DNA of 64,000 bases, taken from assembly GCF_006716465.1 (NCBI RefSeq), contig NZ_VFPB01000005.1, forward strand, positions 186,001 through 250,000, given 5' to 3'. This document shows positions 39,160-49,206 of the stretch, piece by piece. The position numbers and the translations under genes were made by a program. Numbering within the stretch: the first letter of the stretch is position 1; each line of letters starts with the position of its first letter. The notes under the pieces are model-generated. The model did not search any database. It was not told where the DNA came from and worked only from the letters and a program-made list of their open reading frames with translations. Origin of the DNA: Pseudoxanthomonas sp. 3HH-4. Lineage in GTDB: Bacteria > Pseudomonadota > Gammaproteobacteria > Xanthomonadales > Xanthomonadaceae.

Positions 39160-40454
39160 TGAACGACACGCCGCGCCAGGCCACACGTCTTGAAGCCATC
39201 GGGGGCCGCTTCGACCCCTGGTTGCTCGGCGCCATGCTGGCGCTGGCGTCGTTGGGCGTGGTGATGGTGGCGTCGGCGTCGATCTACCAGCACGGCAATC
39301 CGTTCTACTACCTGGTCCGCCATGGCATGTTCCTCGTCGCCGGCGCGGGACTGGCGTGGTGGGTGACGCGTACCGAGCTGAAGAGCATCGAGGCGCGCAA
39401 CCACCTGCTGCTGTTGGGGTGCATGGTGTTGCTGCTGCTGGTGTTCGTGCCCGGGCTGGGCGTGAGCGTCAAGGGTGCGCACCGCTGGATCAACCTGGGC
39501 GTGTCCAATTTCCAGGTCGTGGAAGCGGTGAAGGTGTTCTTCATCGTCTGGCTGGCCAGCTACCTGGTGCGGTTCCGCGACGAGGTCAACGCGACCTGGG
39601 CGGCGATGCTCAAGCCGCTGGGCGTGGTGGTGGTGCTGGTCGCGCTGCTGCTGATGCAGCCGGACTTCGGTTCGTCCTCGCTGCTGCTGGCGATCACCGC
39701 CGGCATGCTGGTGCTCGGTGGCGTCAACATGCCGCGCATGTTCGGACCGGTGCTGGTGGGCTTGCCGATCCTTGCGGTGATCGCCATCGCCGAGCCGTAC
39801 CGCATGCGCCGGCTGACCTCGTTCTCCGATCCCTGGGCCGACCCGTTCGGCAGTGGCTACCAGCTGACCAACGCACTGATGGCGATTGGTCGCGGCGAGT
39901 GGGGCGGCATCGGCCTCGGCGGTTCGGTGCTGAAGCTCAACTATCTGCCGGAAGTGCACACCGATTTCATCTTCTCGGTGATCGGCGAAGAACTTGGCTT
40001 CGTGGGCGTTTGCCTGGTGGTGGCGCTGTACGCGCTGCTGGTGGGGCGCGCCTTCGTCATCGGCCTGCGCTGCGTGGAAATGCGCAGGCACTTCGCGGGT
40101 TACATCGCATTCGGTGTCGCGCTGTGGATCGGCATGCAGAGCTTCGTGTCGATGGGCGTGAACCTGGGTCTGCTGCCGACCAAGGGCCTGACCCTGCCGC
40201 TGATCTCGTCGGGCGGCTCCAGCATCCTGATGACCTGCGTGGCGATGGGCCTGCTGCTGCGCGTGTCCTACGAGCTGGAGCGCACGCAGCGCCAGGTCGC
40301 GCTGCGCGGGGAAGTGATCCAGGGCGCGGGCGATTCGCCTGCGTCGGTCGATCCGCGTCCGGTGCCCGCCGCGACCGCCTCGTTCCCGCAGACGCTGCGC
40401 GGCACCAGCCGCCTGCAGCAACGCGTCGAGCCCACGTTCGAGAGGATCGCATGA
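39159..40454 (+). CDS. ftsW: septal peptidoglycan polymerase FtsW (SEDS family)
   Basis: 431 aa. SEDS signature: [23 protein letters not shown] at TM1-2, [16 protein letters not shown] with the ExxK-like region, [45 protein letters not shown], and [22 protein letters not shown]. About ten TM segments and a ~60-residue cytoplasmic tail. It polymerises lipid II at the septum with FtsI. TGATG overlap with mraY, ATGA overlap with murG. Confidence 0.97.
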   Translation: MNDTPRQATRLEAIGGRFDPWLLGAMLALASLGVVMVASASIYQHGNPFYYLVRHGMFLVAGAGLAWWVTRTELKSIEARNHLLLLGCMVLLLLVFVPGLGVSVKGAHRWINLGVSNFQVVEAVKVFFIVWLASYLVRFRDEVNATWAAMLKPLGVVVVLVALLLMQPDFGSSSLLLAITAGMLVLGGVNMPRMFGPVLVGLPILAVIAIAEPYRMRRLTSFSDPWADPFGSGYQLTNALMAIGRGEWGGIGLGGSVLKLNYLPEVHTDFIFSVIGEELGFVGVCLVVALYALLVGRAFVIGLRCVEMRRHFAGYIAFGVALWIGMQSFVSMGVNLGLLPTKGLTLPLISSGGSSILMTCVAMGLLLRVSYELERTQRQVALRGEVIQGAGDSPASVDPRPVPAATASFPQTLRGTSRLQQRVEPTFERIA

Positions 40455-41545
40455 GCAGTGCGGGCGCTCCCGTCATGATCATGGCCGGTGGTACCGGCGG
40501 CCATATCTTCCCCGCGCTGGCCGTGGCGAAGGTGCTGCGCGCGCGCGGCGTGCCGGTGGTCTGGCTGGGCGCGGACGGGGCCATGGAAACGCGACTGGTG
40601 CCGCCGCACGACATTCCGCTGGATACGCTGGCCATCACCGGCCTGCGCGGCAAAGGCAAGTTGGCGTTGCTGGGCGCGCCCGTACGCGTGCTGCGCGCGA
40701 TCCGCGCCGCCGGCTTCGTGCTGCGCCGCCGCGCGCCGCGGTCGGTGGTTAGTTTCGGAGGTTTCGCTGCCGGTCCCGGCGGTGTCGCCGCGCGCCTGAT
40801 GGGCGTGCCGCTGCTGGTGCACGAACAGAACCGCGCGGCGGGCTTCACCAACCGCATGCTGGTGAAGGTCGCGCGCCGCGTGATGACCGGTTTCCCCGGT
40901 GCATTCCCGTCGCGCGAGGAAGTGGTCGGCAATCCGGTGCGGGACGAGATCGCGGTGCTGCCGCCGCCGGCCGAACGCATGACTGGCCGCACCGGCCCGC
41001 TTCGCGTGCTCGTGTTGGGCGGCAGCCAGGGCGCGCGTGCGCTGAATCTCGCGGTTCCGTTGGCCATCGCGACGCTGCCGGCAGGCAGCATCGAGGTGCG
41101 TCACCAATGCGGCGAGAAGCTGCGGGACGAAGCCGCCCGGGCCTACACGGATGCCGCCGTGGCCGCGAGCGTGGAAGCCTTCATCACCGATATGGCGGGC
41201 GCGTACGCATGGGCTGACCTGGTGGTCTGCCGCTCCGGCGCCTCGACCCTGGCCGAGCTGTGCGCGGTCGGCGTGGGCAGCGTCCTGGTGCCCTTCGCGC
41301 AGGCCGTCGATGACCACCAGACACGCAATGCCGAATACCTGGTCGAGCGTGGCGCAGCCGTGCTGCTGAAGCAGGACGACGCGCTGGCCGATGCGCTGGC
41401 CACCACCCTGCGCCAGCTGGCTGGCGACAGCGACAAGCGCCTGGCCATGGCGCAGGCCGCACGCGCGCTGGCGAAGACCGATGCGGCCGATCGCATCGCC
41501 GACATCATTCTCGAGGAAACAACGAACATGAGGACGCAGGCATGA
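40451..41545 (+). CDS. murG: UDP-GlcNAc:lipid I N-acetylglucosaminyltransferase
   Basis: 364 aa, GT28. N-domain G loops: [18 protein letters not shown] and [18 protein letters not shown] with [13 protein letters not shown]-domain [14 protein letters not shown] and the UDP-GlcNAc site [33 protein letters not shown]. It makes lipid II at the inner face of the membrane. Overlaps ftsW and murC by four bases. Confidence 0.98.
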   Translation: MSSAGAPVMIMAGGTGGHIFPALAVAKVLRARGVPVVWLGADGAMETRLVPPHDIPLDTLAITGLRGKGKLALLGAPVRVLRAIRAAGFVLRRRAPRSVVSFGGFAAGPGGVAARLMGVPLLVHEQNRAAGFTNRMLVKVARRVMTGFPGAFPSREEVVGNPVRDEIAVLPPPAERMTGRTGPLRVLVLGGSQGARALNLAVPLAIATLPAGSIEVRHQCGEKLRDEAARAYTDAAVAASVEAFITDMAGAYAWADLVVCRSGASTLAELCAVGVGSVLVPFAQAVDDHQTRNAEYLVERGAAVLLKQDDALADALATTLRQLAGDSDKRLAMAQAARALAKTDAADRIADIILEETTNMRTQA

Positions 41546-42996
41546 TGATGGCTGCTGCACGCGAGCGCCGCCTGCAACACACCGGCAACCTGGCGAAGGA
41601 GTTCCGTCGCGTGCACTTCGTCGGCATCGGCGGCTCCGGCATGAGCGGCATCGCGGAAGTGCTGTGCACGCTGGGCTATGAAGTATCCGGTTCGGACAAC
41701 GCCGATAACGCCGCGACCCGTCGCCTGGCGTCGCTCGGCGCGCGCGTGATGCGCGGCCACAATGCGTCCAACGTGCTGGGCACCGACTGCGTGGTCGTCT
41801 CCAGCGCCATCAAGCACGACAACCCCGAACTGATGGAAGCGCGCAGTCAGCGCATCCCCATTGTTCCGCGCGCGGCCATGCTGGCCGAGCTGATGCGGTT
41901 CCGCCGCGGCATCGCGGTCGCCGGTACGCATGGCAAGACGACCACGACGAGTCTCACGGCCGCCGTGCTGAGCGAAGGCGGGCTGGACCCGACCTTCGTC
42001 ATCGGTGGCCAGCTGCTTGCTGCCGGCGCGAACGCCAAGCTTGGCGACGGCCAGTGGCTGGTGGCCGAGGCCGATGAGAGCGACGGCAGCTTCCTGCGTC
42101 TGAATCCGTTGATCTCCATCGTCACCAACATCGATGCGGATCATCTGGAGAACTACGGCAACGACTTCGAACGTGTGAAGGCGGCCTTCGCCGAGTTCCT
42201 GCAGCGCCTGCCGTTCTATGGCCTGGCGGTACTGTGCATCGACGATCCGGAAGTCGCCGCCATTGCCGCGGAGACGCCGCGGCACGTGATGAGCTACGGC
42301 TTCGCCGAGAGCGCCGATGTGCGGGCCGAAGACGTGGAGCAGGACGGCGGCCGCATGCATTTCACCCTGCGCCTGCCGGAGGACGCGAGCATCCGCGTCA
42401 GCCTGGCGTTGCCGGGGCGCCACAACGTGCAGAACGCGCTTGCCGCGGCGGCCATCGGGTGGCAGCTCGGCGTGTCGCCGGAAAATATCGCCGCGGCGCT
42501 GGAGAAGTTCGCCGGCATCGGCCGCCGTTTCAACGATCTGGGCGAGATCGTCACGCCGCAGGGCGCGCACGTGCAGCTCGTCGATGACTACGGCCATCAT
42601 CCGAAGGAACTGGCGGCCGTGTTCGCCGCCGCACGCGGCGGTTGGCCGCACAAGCGGCTGGTGGTGGCCTTCCAGCCGCACCGTTACAGCCGCACGCGCG
42701 ACCAGTTCGACGCGTTTGCCGCAGTCTTGTCGGAGGTCGATGCGCTGGTGCTGAGCGAGGTGTACCCCGCCGGTGAGCAGCCGATCGCAGGTGCCGACTC
42801 GAAGTCGCTGGCGCGCGCCATCCGTGCGCGCGGCCGCAACGAGCCCGTGGTGGTCAGTCAGGTCGCGGACCTGGTCGACGTGCTGCCGGACGTGCTGCAG
42901 GACGGCGACTTGTTGCTGCTGATGGGGGCAGGTGACATCGGCCACATGTCGCAACACATCGCGGCGCATGGCTTCACTGCGAAGGACCCGGCATGA
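41542..42996 (+). CDS. murC: UDP-N-acetylmuramate:L-alanine ligase
   Basis: 484 aa. N-terminal Rossmann [18 protein letters not shown]-loop [33 protein letters not shown], and the C-terminal [20 protein letters not shown] and FQPHRYSRT blocks. It starts the stem peptide by adding L-Ala. Several ATG codons stand together at the start (MMM). ATGA overlap on both sides. Confidence 0.98.
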   Translation: MMMAAARERRLQHTGNLAKEFRRVHFVGIGGSGMSGIAEVLCTLGYEVSGSDNADNAATRRLASLGARVMRGHNASNVLGTDCVVVSSAIKHDNPELMEARSQRIPIVPRAAMLAELMRFRRGIAVAGTHGKTTTTSLTAAVLSEGGLDPTFVIGGQLLAAGANAKLGDGQWLVAEADESDGSFLRLNPLISIVTNIDADHLENYGNDFERVKAAFAEFLQRLPFYGLAVLCIDDPEVAAIAAETPRHVMSYGFAESADVRAEDVEQDGGRMHFTLRLPEDASIRVSLALPGRHNVQNALAAAAIGWQLGVSPENIAAALEKFAGIGRRFNDLGEIVTPQGAHVQLVDDYGHHPKELAAVFAAARGGWPHKRLVVAFQPHRYSRTRDQFDAFAAVLSEVDALVLSEVYPAGEQPIAGADSKSLARAIRARGRNEPVVVSQVADLVDVLPDVLQDGDLLLLMGAGDIGHMSQHIAAHGFTAKDPA

Positions 42997-43952
42997 CCAC
43001 CGTGACCGTGCAACCGCCGCGCTTCAAGGATCCGGCCCGTTTCGGTCGCGTCGCCGTGCTGATGGGCGGCGTGTCCAGCGAGCGCGAAGTGTCGTTGAAC
43101 TCGGGCCAGAACGTGCTGGCCGCGCTGCTGTCGCGTGGCGTGCAGGCGTTTGCCGTCGACGGCGTGCCGGCCCTCATCGAAGCGATCCGCGCGGGCAAGG
43201 TGGACAGGGTGTTCAACATCCTGCACGGCGGCGACGGCGAGAACGGCGTGCTGCAGGGCCTGCTGCAGTCGCTCGGGGTGCCGTACACGGGCCCGGGCGT
43301 GCTGGGTTCTGCGCTGACCATGGACAAGATCCGCACCAAGCAGGTGTGGCAGGCGGCCGGTTTGCCGACCGCGGGCTTCGTGCGGATTGCGCCGGGCGGA
43401 GACCTCGCGGCCGCGGTGCGAACGCTGGGCTTCCCCGTGTTCGTCAAGCCGAGCGCGGAAGGGTCCAGTGTCGGCGTGTTCCGCATCCTGGGCGAAGAAG
43501 ACCTCGTGCCGGCCGCGACGTTCGCGTCCACCTATCCCGGGGAACTGCTGGCAGAGCAGATGCTGACCGGCGGCGAGTTCACCGTCGCCATCCTGGGCGA
43601 CCTCGCACTGCCGTCAGTGCGTATCGTGCCGGCGCAGGGCTGGTACGACTACCACGCCAAGTACATCGCCGACGATACGCAATACCTCTGTCCCGGCCTG
43701 GATGACGCGGCCGAGGAAACACAGATCCGTGCACTGGCGCTCGAGGGCTTCCGCGCCGCCGGCTGCAGTGGCTGGGGGCGGGTCGACGTGATGCGTCACG
43801 CGGACGGGCGTTTCCTGCTGATGGAGGTGAACACCGCCCCGGGCATGACGAGTCATTCGCTGGTACCCAAGGAAGCGGCGCAGGTCGGCATCGGTTTCGA
43901 GGAACTGTGCTGGCGCATCCTGGAGCAGACCGTGCCGGAGGTCGCCGGCTGA
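42993..43952 (+). CDS. ddl: D-alanine:D-alanine ligase
   Basis: 319 aa, the DdlB-type short form. ATP-grasp motifs: [54 protein letters not shown], and [20 protein letters not shown]. It makes the D-Ala-D-Ala dipeptide for MurF. The end overlaps ftsQ by one base (TGATG). Confidence 0.98.
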   Translation: MTTVTVQPPRFKDPARFGRVAVLMGGVSSEREVSLNSGQNVLAALLSRGVQAFAVDGVPALIEAIRAGKVDRVFNILHGGDGENGVLQGLLQSLGVPYTGPGVLGSALTMDKIRTKQVWQAAGLPTAGFVRIAPGGDLAAAVRTLGFPVFVKPSAEGSSVGVFRILGEEDLVPAATFASTYPGELLAEQMLTGGEFTVAILGDLALPSVRIVPAQGWYDYHAKYIADDTQYLCPGLDDAAEETQIRALALEGFRAAGCSGWGRVDVMRHADGRFLLMEVNTAPGMTSHSLVPKEAAQVGIGFEELCWRILEQTVPEVAG

Positions 43953-44737
43953 TGAATGCCGCTCTGCGCATCATGGCCTGGTTGCTGGCGCTGGCGCTGG
44001 TCGCGCTGCCGGTCGTGGCCGTGGTCAATGGCTGGATCGGCGCCGAGCGGTGGCCGTTGTCCAGGCTGCGCGTGCAGGGCGAGTTCGAACGCGTGGACGC
44101 GGTGCAGTTGCAGGCCGCCGTGCTGCCCTACGCGAAACGCGGCTTCTTCGCCGTCCAACTGGAAGATGCCAAGCATGCGGTCGAGCGGCTGCCGTGGGTT
44201 GAGCGCGCCGACGTGCGTAAACGCTGGCCGGACGTCCTGGAAGTGCGCATCACCGAGCACAAGCCGTTCGCGCGCTGGGGCAACGACAAGCTGCTGTCCG
44301 AGCATGGCCGCCTGTTTCCGGTGCCGAAGGAGCTTGCCGGCCTGGATCTGCCGCAATTGGGCGGACCGGCGTCGCAGGTGCAGGAAGTGACCGCGCTCTA
44401 CAACGAATCCCGCCAGCTGTTCGCGCCGATGGGCCTGGACGTCACCACGCTGGTGATGGATGCACGCGGCAGCTGGTCGCTGCTGCTGGGCAACGGCACC
44501 CAGGTGGTCGTCGGCCGCACCGATGCGCGTCCACGCCTGGGCCGCTTCGCGCGGATGCTGCCGCAGCTGCTGGCGGCTGCGCAGGCACAGCCGCTGGTGC
44601 GCGCGGACCTGCGCTACACCAATGGGTTCGCACTCAGCTGGGGCGAAGCGCCCAAGGCGCCGCCACCGGCTTCCACACCGTCTCCATTGCCTGCGCCGAT
44701 CGCGGCCGCGGGTCGTCTTCTGCAGGGCATTACATGA
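43952..44737 (+). CDS. ftsQ: cell division protein FtsQ
   Basis: 261 aa from ATG 43952. Short cytoplasmic N-terminus, TM at residues ~5-27 (IMAWLLALALVALPVVAVV), POTRA domain (WPLSRLRVQGEFERVDAVQLQAAV ... FFAVQLEDAKHAVERLPWVERADVRKRWPDVLEVRITEHKPFARW) and beta domain to ~residue 235, ending in a Pro/Ala tail. It recruits FtsL-FtsB in the divisome. ATGA overlap with ftsA. Confidence 0.96.
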   Translation: MNAALRIMAWLLALALVALPVVAVVNGWIGAERWPLSRLRVQGEFERVDAVQLQAAVLPYAKRGFFAVQLEDAKHAVERLPWVERADVRKRWPDVLEVRITEHKPFARWGNDKLLSEHGRLFPVPKELAGLDLPQLGGPASQVQEVTALYNESRQLFAPMGLDVTTLVMDARGSWSLLLGNGTQVVVGRTDARPRLGRFARMLPQLLAAAQAQPLVRADLRYTNGFALSWGEAPKAPPPASTPSPLPAPIAAAGRLLQGIT

Positions 44738-45969
44738 ATCGCAAGGGTGACAAATCGCTGATCGTCGGGCTGGACATCGGCACCTCCAAGGTGACGGCGC
44801 TGGTCGGCGAGTACGCACCGGGCAATCCGATCGAAGTGATCGGTATCGGCTCGCACGAATCGCGCGGTCTCAAGCGCGGCGTCGTGGTGGACATCGAATC
44901 CACGGTGCAGTCGATCCAGCGCGCGATCGAGGAAGCCGAGCTGATGGCTGGCTGCGAGATCCGCTCGGTCTACGCCTCGATCTCCGGCAACCACGTGCAG
45001 TGCCGCAACTCGCCCGGGATCGTGCCGATCCGCGACGGCGAAGTGACCTGGGGCGACCTGGACCGCGTGCTGGAAGCGGCGAAGGCGGTCGCCATCCCGG
45101 CCGACCAGAAGATCCTCCATGCCATCCCACGCGAGTACAAGCTGGACAATTCGCAGGAAGGCATCCGCAATCCGGTCGGCATGACCGGCGTGCGCCTGGA
45201 AGTGGATGCGCACCTGGTGTTCTGTGCGCAGTCGGCCGCCGCGAACATCAGCAAGTGCGTGCAGCGCTGCGGCCTGCAGATCGATGATCTGATCTTCTCC
45301 TCGCTGGCCTCCAGCGTCGCCGTGCTGACCAGCGACGAGCGCGAGCTGGGCGTGGTGCTGGTCGACATGGGCGCGGGTACGACTGATCTGGCGGTGTTTG
45401 TGCAGGGCGCGATCTGCCACACCGCCTCGCTGCCCATCGCCGGTGACCAGGTCACCAACGACATCGCGCATATGCTGCGCACGCCCACGCCGGAAGCCGA
45501 GCAGATCAAGGTGCGCTACGCCTGCGCGCTCGCGCAGCTGGCGACGGCGGAAGAAAGCATCCAGGTGCCCAGCGTGGGCGACCGTCCGCCGCGCCGCCTG
45601 CCGCGCCATGCGCTGGCGCAGGCGGTGCAGCAGCGTTACGAGGAAATCTTCGAGATGGTGCAGGCGGAACTGCGCCGCTCCGGTTTCGAGGAGCGCGTGC
45701 GCGCCGGCATGGTGCTGACGGGCGGCGCGTCGAAGATGGAAGGCGTGGTCGAACTGGCCGAGGAAATGCTGCAGATGCCCGTGCGCGTCGGTATTCCGCA
45801 ACACGTCACCGGACTGGGCGAAGTGGTCGGCAACCCGGTGCATGCCACAGGCGTGGGCCTGCTGCTGATGGGCAGCCAGATCGAACATCCCCGGCGTCCG
45901 TCGCTGCCCACGGGCAAGGCGGGCAGCTGGTTCAAGAAACTGCAGAACTGGTATCGCGGCGAGTTCTGA
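44734..45969 (+). CDS. ftsA: cell division protein FtsA
   Basis: 411 aa. Actin-like ATPase: SLIVGLDIGTSKVTALVGEY (phosphate 1), the 1C domain after residue ~85, LVDMGAGTTDLAVF (phosphate 2) and VLTGGASKMEGVVELAEEM (adenosine). C-terminal amphipathic membrane-targeting helix GSWFKKLQNWYRGEF. It tethers FtsZ to the membrane. It is the last gene of the overlapping run; 86 bp separate it from ftsZ. Confidence 0.98.
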   Translation: MNRKGDKSLIVGLDIGTSKVTALVGEYAPGNPIEVIGIGSHESRGLKRGVVVDIESTVQSIQRAIEEAELMAGCEIRSVYASISGNHVQCRNSPGIVPIRDGEVTWGDLDRVLEAAKAVAIPADQKILHAIPREYKLDNSQEGIRNPVGMTGVRLEVDAHLVFCAQSAAANISKCVQRCGLQIDDLIFSSLASSVAVLTSDERELGVVLVDMGAGTTDLAVFVQGAICHTASLPIAGDQVTNDIAHMLRTPTPEAEQIKVRYACALAQLATAEESIQVPSVGDRPPRRLPRHALAQAVQQRYEEIFEMVQAELRRSGFEERVRAGMVLTGGASKMEGVVELAEEMLQMPVRVGIPQHVTGLGEVVGNPVHATGVGLLLMGSQIEHPRRPSLPTGKAGSWFKKLQNWYRGEF

Positions 45970-46055
45970 GTGAGGCGACACCTACCGCGAAGTTGAAGGC
46001 ATCACGACGTTCGTTCCACCCAGCAACACATAACTAAATAAACGAGGACAAGGAC

Positions 46056-47282
46056 ATGGCACATTTCGAACTGGTTGAGAAGATGGCCCCGAATGCGGTG
46101 ATCAAGGTCGTTGGCGTGGGCGGCGGCGGCGGCAACGCCGTGGCGCACATGGTCAATGGCAGCGTGGATGGCGTGGAGTTCATCACCGCCAACACCGATT
46201 CGCAGGCGATCAAGAACTGCGGCGCCAAGCTGCAGCTGCAGCTCGGCAGCAACGTCACCAAGGGCCTGGGTGCGGGCGCGAATCCGGAAGTCGGCCGCCA
46301 GGCCGCGCTGGAAGATCGCGAGCGCATCATCGATGCGCTGGACGGCGCCGACATGGTGTTCATCACTGCCGGCATGGGCGGCGGCACCGGCACCGGCGCG
46401 GCGCCGGTCGTGGCGCAACTGGCTAAGGAGATGGGCATCCTGACCGTGGCCGTGGTCACCAAGCCGTTCCCGTTCGAAGGCCGCCGCCGCATGCAGGTCG
46501 CGCTGAAGGGCATCGAGGAACTGAGCCACCACTGCGATTCGCTGATCACGATTCCGAACGAGAAGCTGATCACCGTGCTGGGCCGCAACGCCACGATGAT
46601 CCAGGCCTTCCGCGCCGCCAACGACGTGCTGCTGGGCGCCGTGCAGGGCATCGCCGACCTGATCGTCCGCCCGGGCCTGATCAACGTCGACTTCGCCGAC
46701 GTGCGCACCGTGATGAGCGAAATGGGCCTGGCCATGATGGGCACCGGTTCGGCACGCGGCGACGACCGCGCGCAGGCCGCCGCCGAAGCCGCGATCCAGA
46801 ACCCGCTGCTGGACGACGTCAACCTCAACGGTGCCAACGGCATCCTGGTCAACATCACCGCCGGTCCGGACTTCACCATGGCCGAGTTCGACGAAGTGGG
46901 CCGCACCATCGAAGGCTTCGCTTCGGAAGACGCCACCGTGGTGGTCGGCACCGTGCTGGACCCGGACATGCAGGACGAAGTGCGCGTGACCGTGGTGGCG
47001 ACCGGCCTGAACCGCAACGCCGCTCGCCAGCCGGTCGGCCGTGGCGGCGACCTGCGCGAGCCGATGCGTGCGCCGATCAAGCTGGTCCGCGACGCCACCA
47101 CCGGCATGCCGATCGACGACGGCTTCACCGTGGACCCGATCAGCGCCGCCACCAGCGGCATGGGCCTGCGTCGTGGTTCGGCCGCACCGGCATCGTCCGC
47201 ACCGGCGTCGGCCCCGATCGCGGCCGACCTGCCGCCGGACTACCTGGACATCCCGGCGTTCCTGCGCCGCCAGGCGGACTGA
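46056..47282 (+). CDS. ftsZ: cell division GTPase FtsZ
   Basis: 408 aa. Tubulin motifs: [18 protein letters not shown], the GGGTGTG loop in [50 protein letters not shown] (T7 catalytic loop). A Pro/Ala linker leads to the conserved C-terminal peptide [15 protein letters not shown] for FtsA and ZipA binding. Preceded by GAGGACAAGGAC as ribosome-binding site. It is not coupled to ftsA, so ftsZ may have extra promoters in the 86-bp gap or inside ftsA/ftsQ. Confidence 0.98.
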   Translation: MAHFELVEKMAPNAVIKVVGVGGGGGNAVAHMVNGSVDGVEFITANTDSQAIKNCGAKLQLQLGSNVTKGLGAGANPEVGRQAALEDRERIIDALDGADMVFITAGMGGGTGTGAAPVVAQLAKEMGILTVAVVTKPFPFEGRRRMQVALKGIEELSHHCDSLITIPNEKLITVLGRNATMIQAFRAANDVLLGAVQGIADLIVRPGLINVDFADVRTVMSEMGLAMMGTGSARGDDRAQAAAEAAIQNPLLDDVNLNGANGILVNITAGPDFTMAEFDEVGRTIEGFASEDATVVVGTVLDPDMQDEVRVTVVATGLNRNAARQPVGRGGDLREPMRAPIKLVRDATTGMPIDDGFTVDPISAATSGMGLRRGSAAPASSAPASAPIAADLPPDYLDIPAFLRRQAD

Positions 47283-47296
47283 TCGCGTAGAAGTGG

Positions 47297-47430
47297 AACC
47301 CTCCTCCGCTTGCGGGGGAGGGCAGGGTGGGGGCAAGCGGAGTCGGTCGACGCGAATGCCATCCCGTGGGTTCGAGTAAGCGGTCTTCGACGCCCCCATC
47401 CCAACCTTCCCCCGCATGCGGGGGAAGGGG
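47297..47430. repeat. inverted-repeat element between ftsZ and lpxC
   Basis: Left arm 47297-47332 and right arm 47392-47430 are imperfect inverted copies about 37 nt long. Each contains its own palindrome (CTCCGCTTGCGGGGGAG; TTCCCCCGCATGCGGGGGAA) followed by a G-rich or C-rich stretch. The structure resembles a MITE-like or composite REP element. It lies 15 bp after the ftsZ stop. Confidence 0.8.
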
Positions 47431-47608
47431 CTGTGCACTGCCATGTCCCTTCGCTGCCGGACCTTCGCCGGTCCGGCAGCCCTTTCACGACGTCCCTATC
47501 AGGTCGTTGTTGCAGGAACGGGACACACCGGTTCTTCCGTTAAGATTCAGTGGCCTGCGTGATATTCTCGCTGCCCGCTCAGGTCCCCCCTACCTGCGAT
47601 TCCTTCGA

Positions 47609-48523
47609 ATGGCCCAGCAACGCACCCTCAAGAACGTGATCCGCGCGACGGGCGTGGGGCTGCACAGTGGCGAAAAGGTCTACATGACCCTGCGCCCGGC
47701 CCCCGTGAACACCGGTATCGTGTTCCGGCGCGTCGACCTGGAGCCCGTGGTGGAGATTCCCGCCAGCGCGGGACTCGTCACCGAGACCACGCTGTGCACC
47801 GGGCTGACCTGCGAAGGCGCCAAGGTGCAGACCGTCGAGCACCTGATGTCGGCGATGGCCGGCCTCGGGGTAGACAATGCCTACGTGGAACTGTCTTCCG
47901 CGGAACTGCCGATCATGGACGGTTCCGCAGGTCCGTTCGTGTTCCTGATCCAGTCCGCCGGCATCGCCGAGCAGGACGCGCCCAAGCGTTTCATCCGCAT
48001 TACCCGTCCCATCGAAGTGACCGAGGGCGACAAAGTGGCGCGCTTCGAGCCGTATGACGGCTTCAAGCTGGGCTTCACGGTGAAGTTCGACCACCCGATG
48101 ATCCCGACGTCGCAGTCGCGGGCCGAAGTGGATTTCTCCACGGGTGCTTACATCAAGGAGGTCGCCCGCGCGCGCACGTTCGGTTTCATGCGCGATCTGG
48201 AGTACATGCGCGAGCGCAACCTCGGCCTGGGTGGCTCGATGGACAATGCCATCGTGCTGGACGAGTTCCGGGTGTTGAACGAGGACGGCCTGCGCTACAC
48301 GGATGAATTCGTCCGCCACAAGATCCTGGATGCCATCGGCGACCTGTACCTCGCCGGGCACCCGATCCTTGGGGCTTACGAAGGCTTCAAATCGGGTCAC
48401 GCCCTGAACAACAAGCTGGTCCGCGCCCTGCTGGCCGAGACCACTGCCTGGGAAGAAGTGACGTTCGAGGACCGCGCCATGCCGTCCCCGGTCATCTATG
48501 CAACGCCTGCCCTGGCGATCTGA
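47609..48523 (+). CDS. lpxC: UDP-3-O-acyl-N-acetylglucosamine deacetylase
   Basis: 304 aa from ATG 47609 ([21 protein letters not shown]), family length; longer in-frame sequence upstream is repeat DNA. Zinc ligands: His in [23 protein letters not shown], and His and Asp in [20 protein letters not shown]. It is the committed step of lipid A synthesis. It ends the dcw region as in E. coli, but the inverted-repeat element now separates it from ftsZ, so it probably has its own promoter in 47431-47608. Confidence 0.97.
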   Translation: MAQQRTLKNVIRATGVGLHSGEKVYMTLRPAPVNTGIVFRRVDLEPVVEIPASAGLVTETTLCTGLTCEGAKVQTVEHLMSAMAGLGVDNAYVELSSAELPIMDGSAGPFVFLIQSAGIAEQDAPKRFIRITRPIEVTEGDKVARFEPYDGFKLGFTVKFDHPMIPTSQSRAEVDFSTGAYIKEVARARTFGFMRDLEYMRERNLGLGGSMDNAIVLDEFRVLNEDGLRYTDEFVRHKILDAIGDLYLAGHPILGAYEGFKSGHALNNKLVRALLAETTAWEEVTFEDRAMPSPVIYATPALAI

Positions 48524-48724
48524 GACGCCCGTCCTCTGCGGACGGTGACCCCGCTGTCGACCGGTTTCCCACCACCATCACGCAGTGGTGTGCGAATGGT
48601 TACGCCTTGCCGAAAGTGTGAACTGGGTCAGAAAATCTGGCCAGAAATAACACTTTTCTAACTTCAGGCTAACGCCCCGACGGGCGGTGGCCGGTACCAT
48701 GCCCCGTCCCTCGTGAAGGCCGAA

Positions 48725-49198
48725 TCAAATTTTTCGCCTTCCACGATGCCCACCCCGCGGGGTGGGAGCACCCGCGGAGTCCGGGGTGGACAGGAGGTCG
48801 AGGGCCGCTTGCAGCCCTTTGCGGGAGGCCTCCGATACAGGTACGACCGGATCTTGCGCAGGCTTCACGGGATGGAGCGGCGCGAGGCTCGTCTTGGCGG
48901 TGACTTCGGTGACCGTCAGTCCGATGGATTGGGCCGCGTTGATCAGTTCGGGGGCGGCGAGGCGAAGCCTGGCATGCCATACCGGGGAGTCGACGATAAA
49001 AACGAGCCGTTTGCCTGCCACGTTCGCCAACCGGCAATGCGGCGCCAAGGCAGGCGGCAGGCAGGGGCGAAGCTGCTGTTCCAAGGCGTCGAGCCATATG
49101 GCACGACGCACCGGGTCGGTGGCGGCATCCGTCAAGGCAGCCTGCAGGGCAGGTTGCGCGGTGCCGGTACGGCGCGGCTTGGACTTCGAATCAGACAT
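48725..49198 (-). CDS. dciA: DciA-family (DUF721) protein
   Basis: 157 aa. The DUF721/DciA core occupies residues ~15-105: ALTDAATDPVRRAIWLDALEQQLRPCLPPALAPHCRLANVAGKRLVF and VDSPVWHARLRLAAPELINA. The C-terminal ~50 residues are low complexity and basic. DciA is the ancestral loader of the replicative helicase DnaB in bacteria lacking DnaC. Position between lpxC and the M23-secA pair matches other gammaproteobacteria. Its start codon is only 8 bp from the divergent M23 gene start. Confidence 0.85.
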   Translation of the reverse strand: MSDSKSKPRRTGTAQPALQAALTDAATDPVRRAIWLDALEQQLRPCLPPALAPHCRLANVAGKRLVFIVDSPVWHARLRLAAPELINAAQSIGLTVTEVTAKTSLAPLHPVKPAQDPVVPVSEASRKGLQAALDLLSTPDSAGAPTPRGGHRGRRKI

Positions 49199-49206
49199 CG
49201 GTATCT

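Noticed and set aside
48524-48724. Bidirectional terminator between lpxC and dciA
   Set aside because: A 6-bp stem at 48529-48545 exists but has no T-run in either direction. Support is too weak for a feature.
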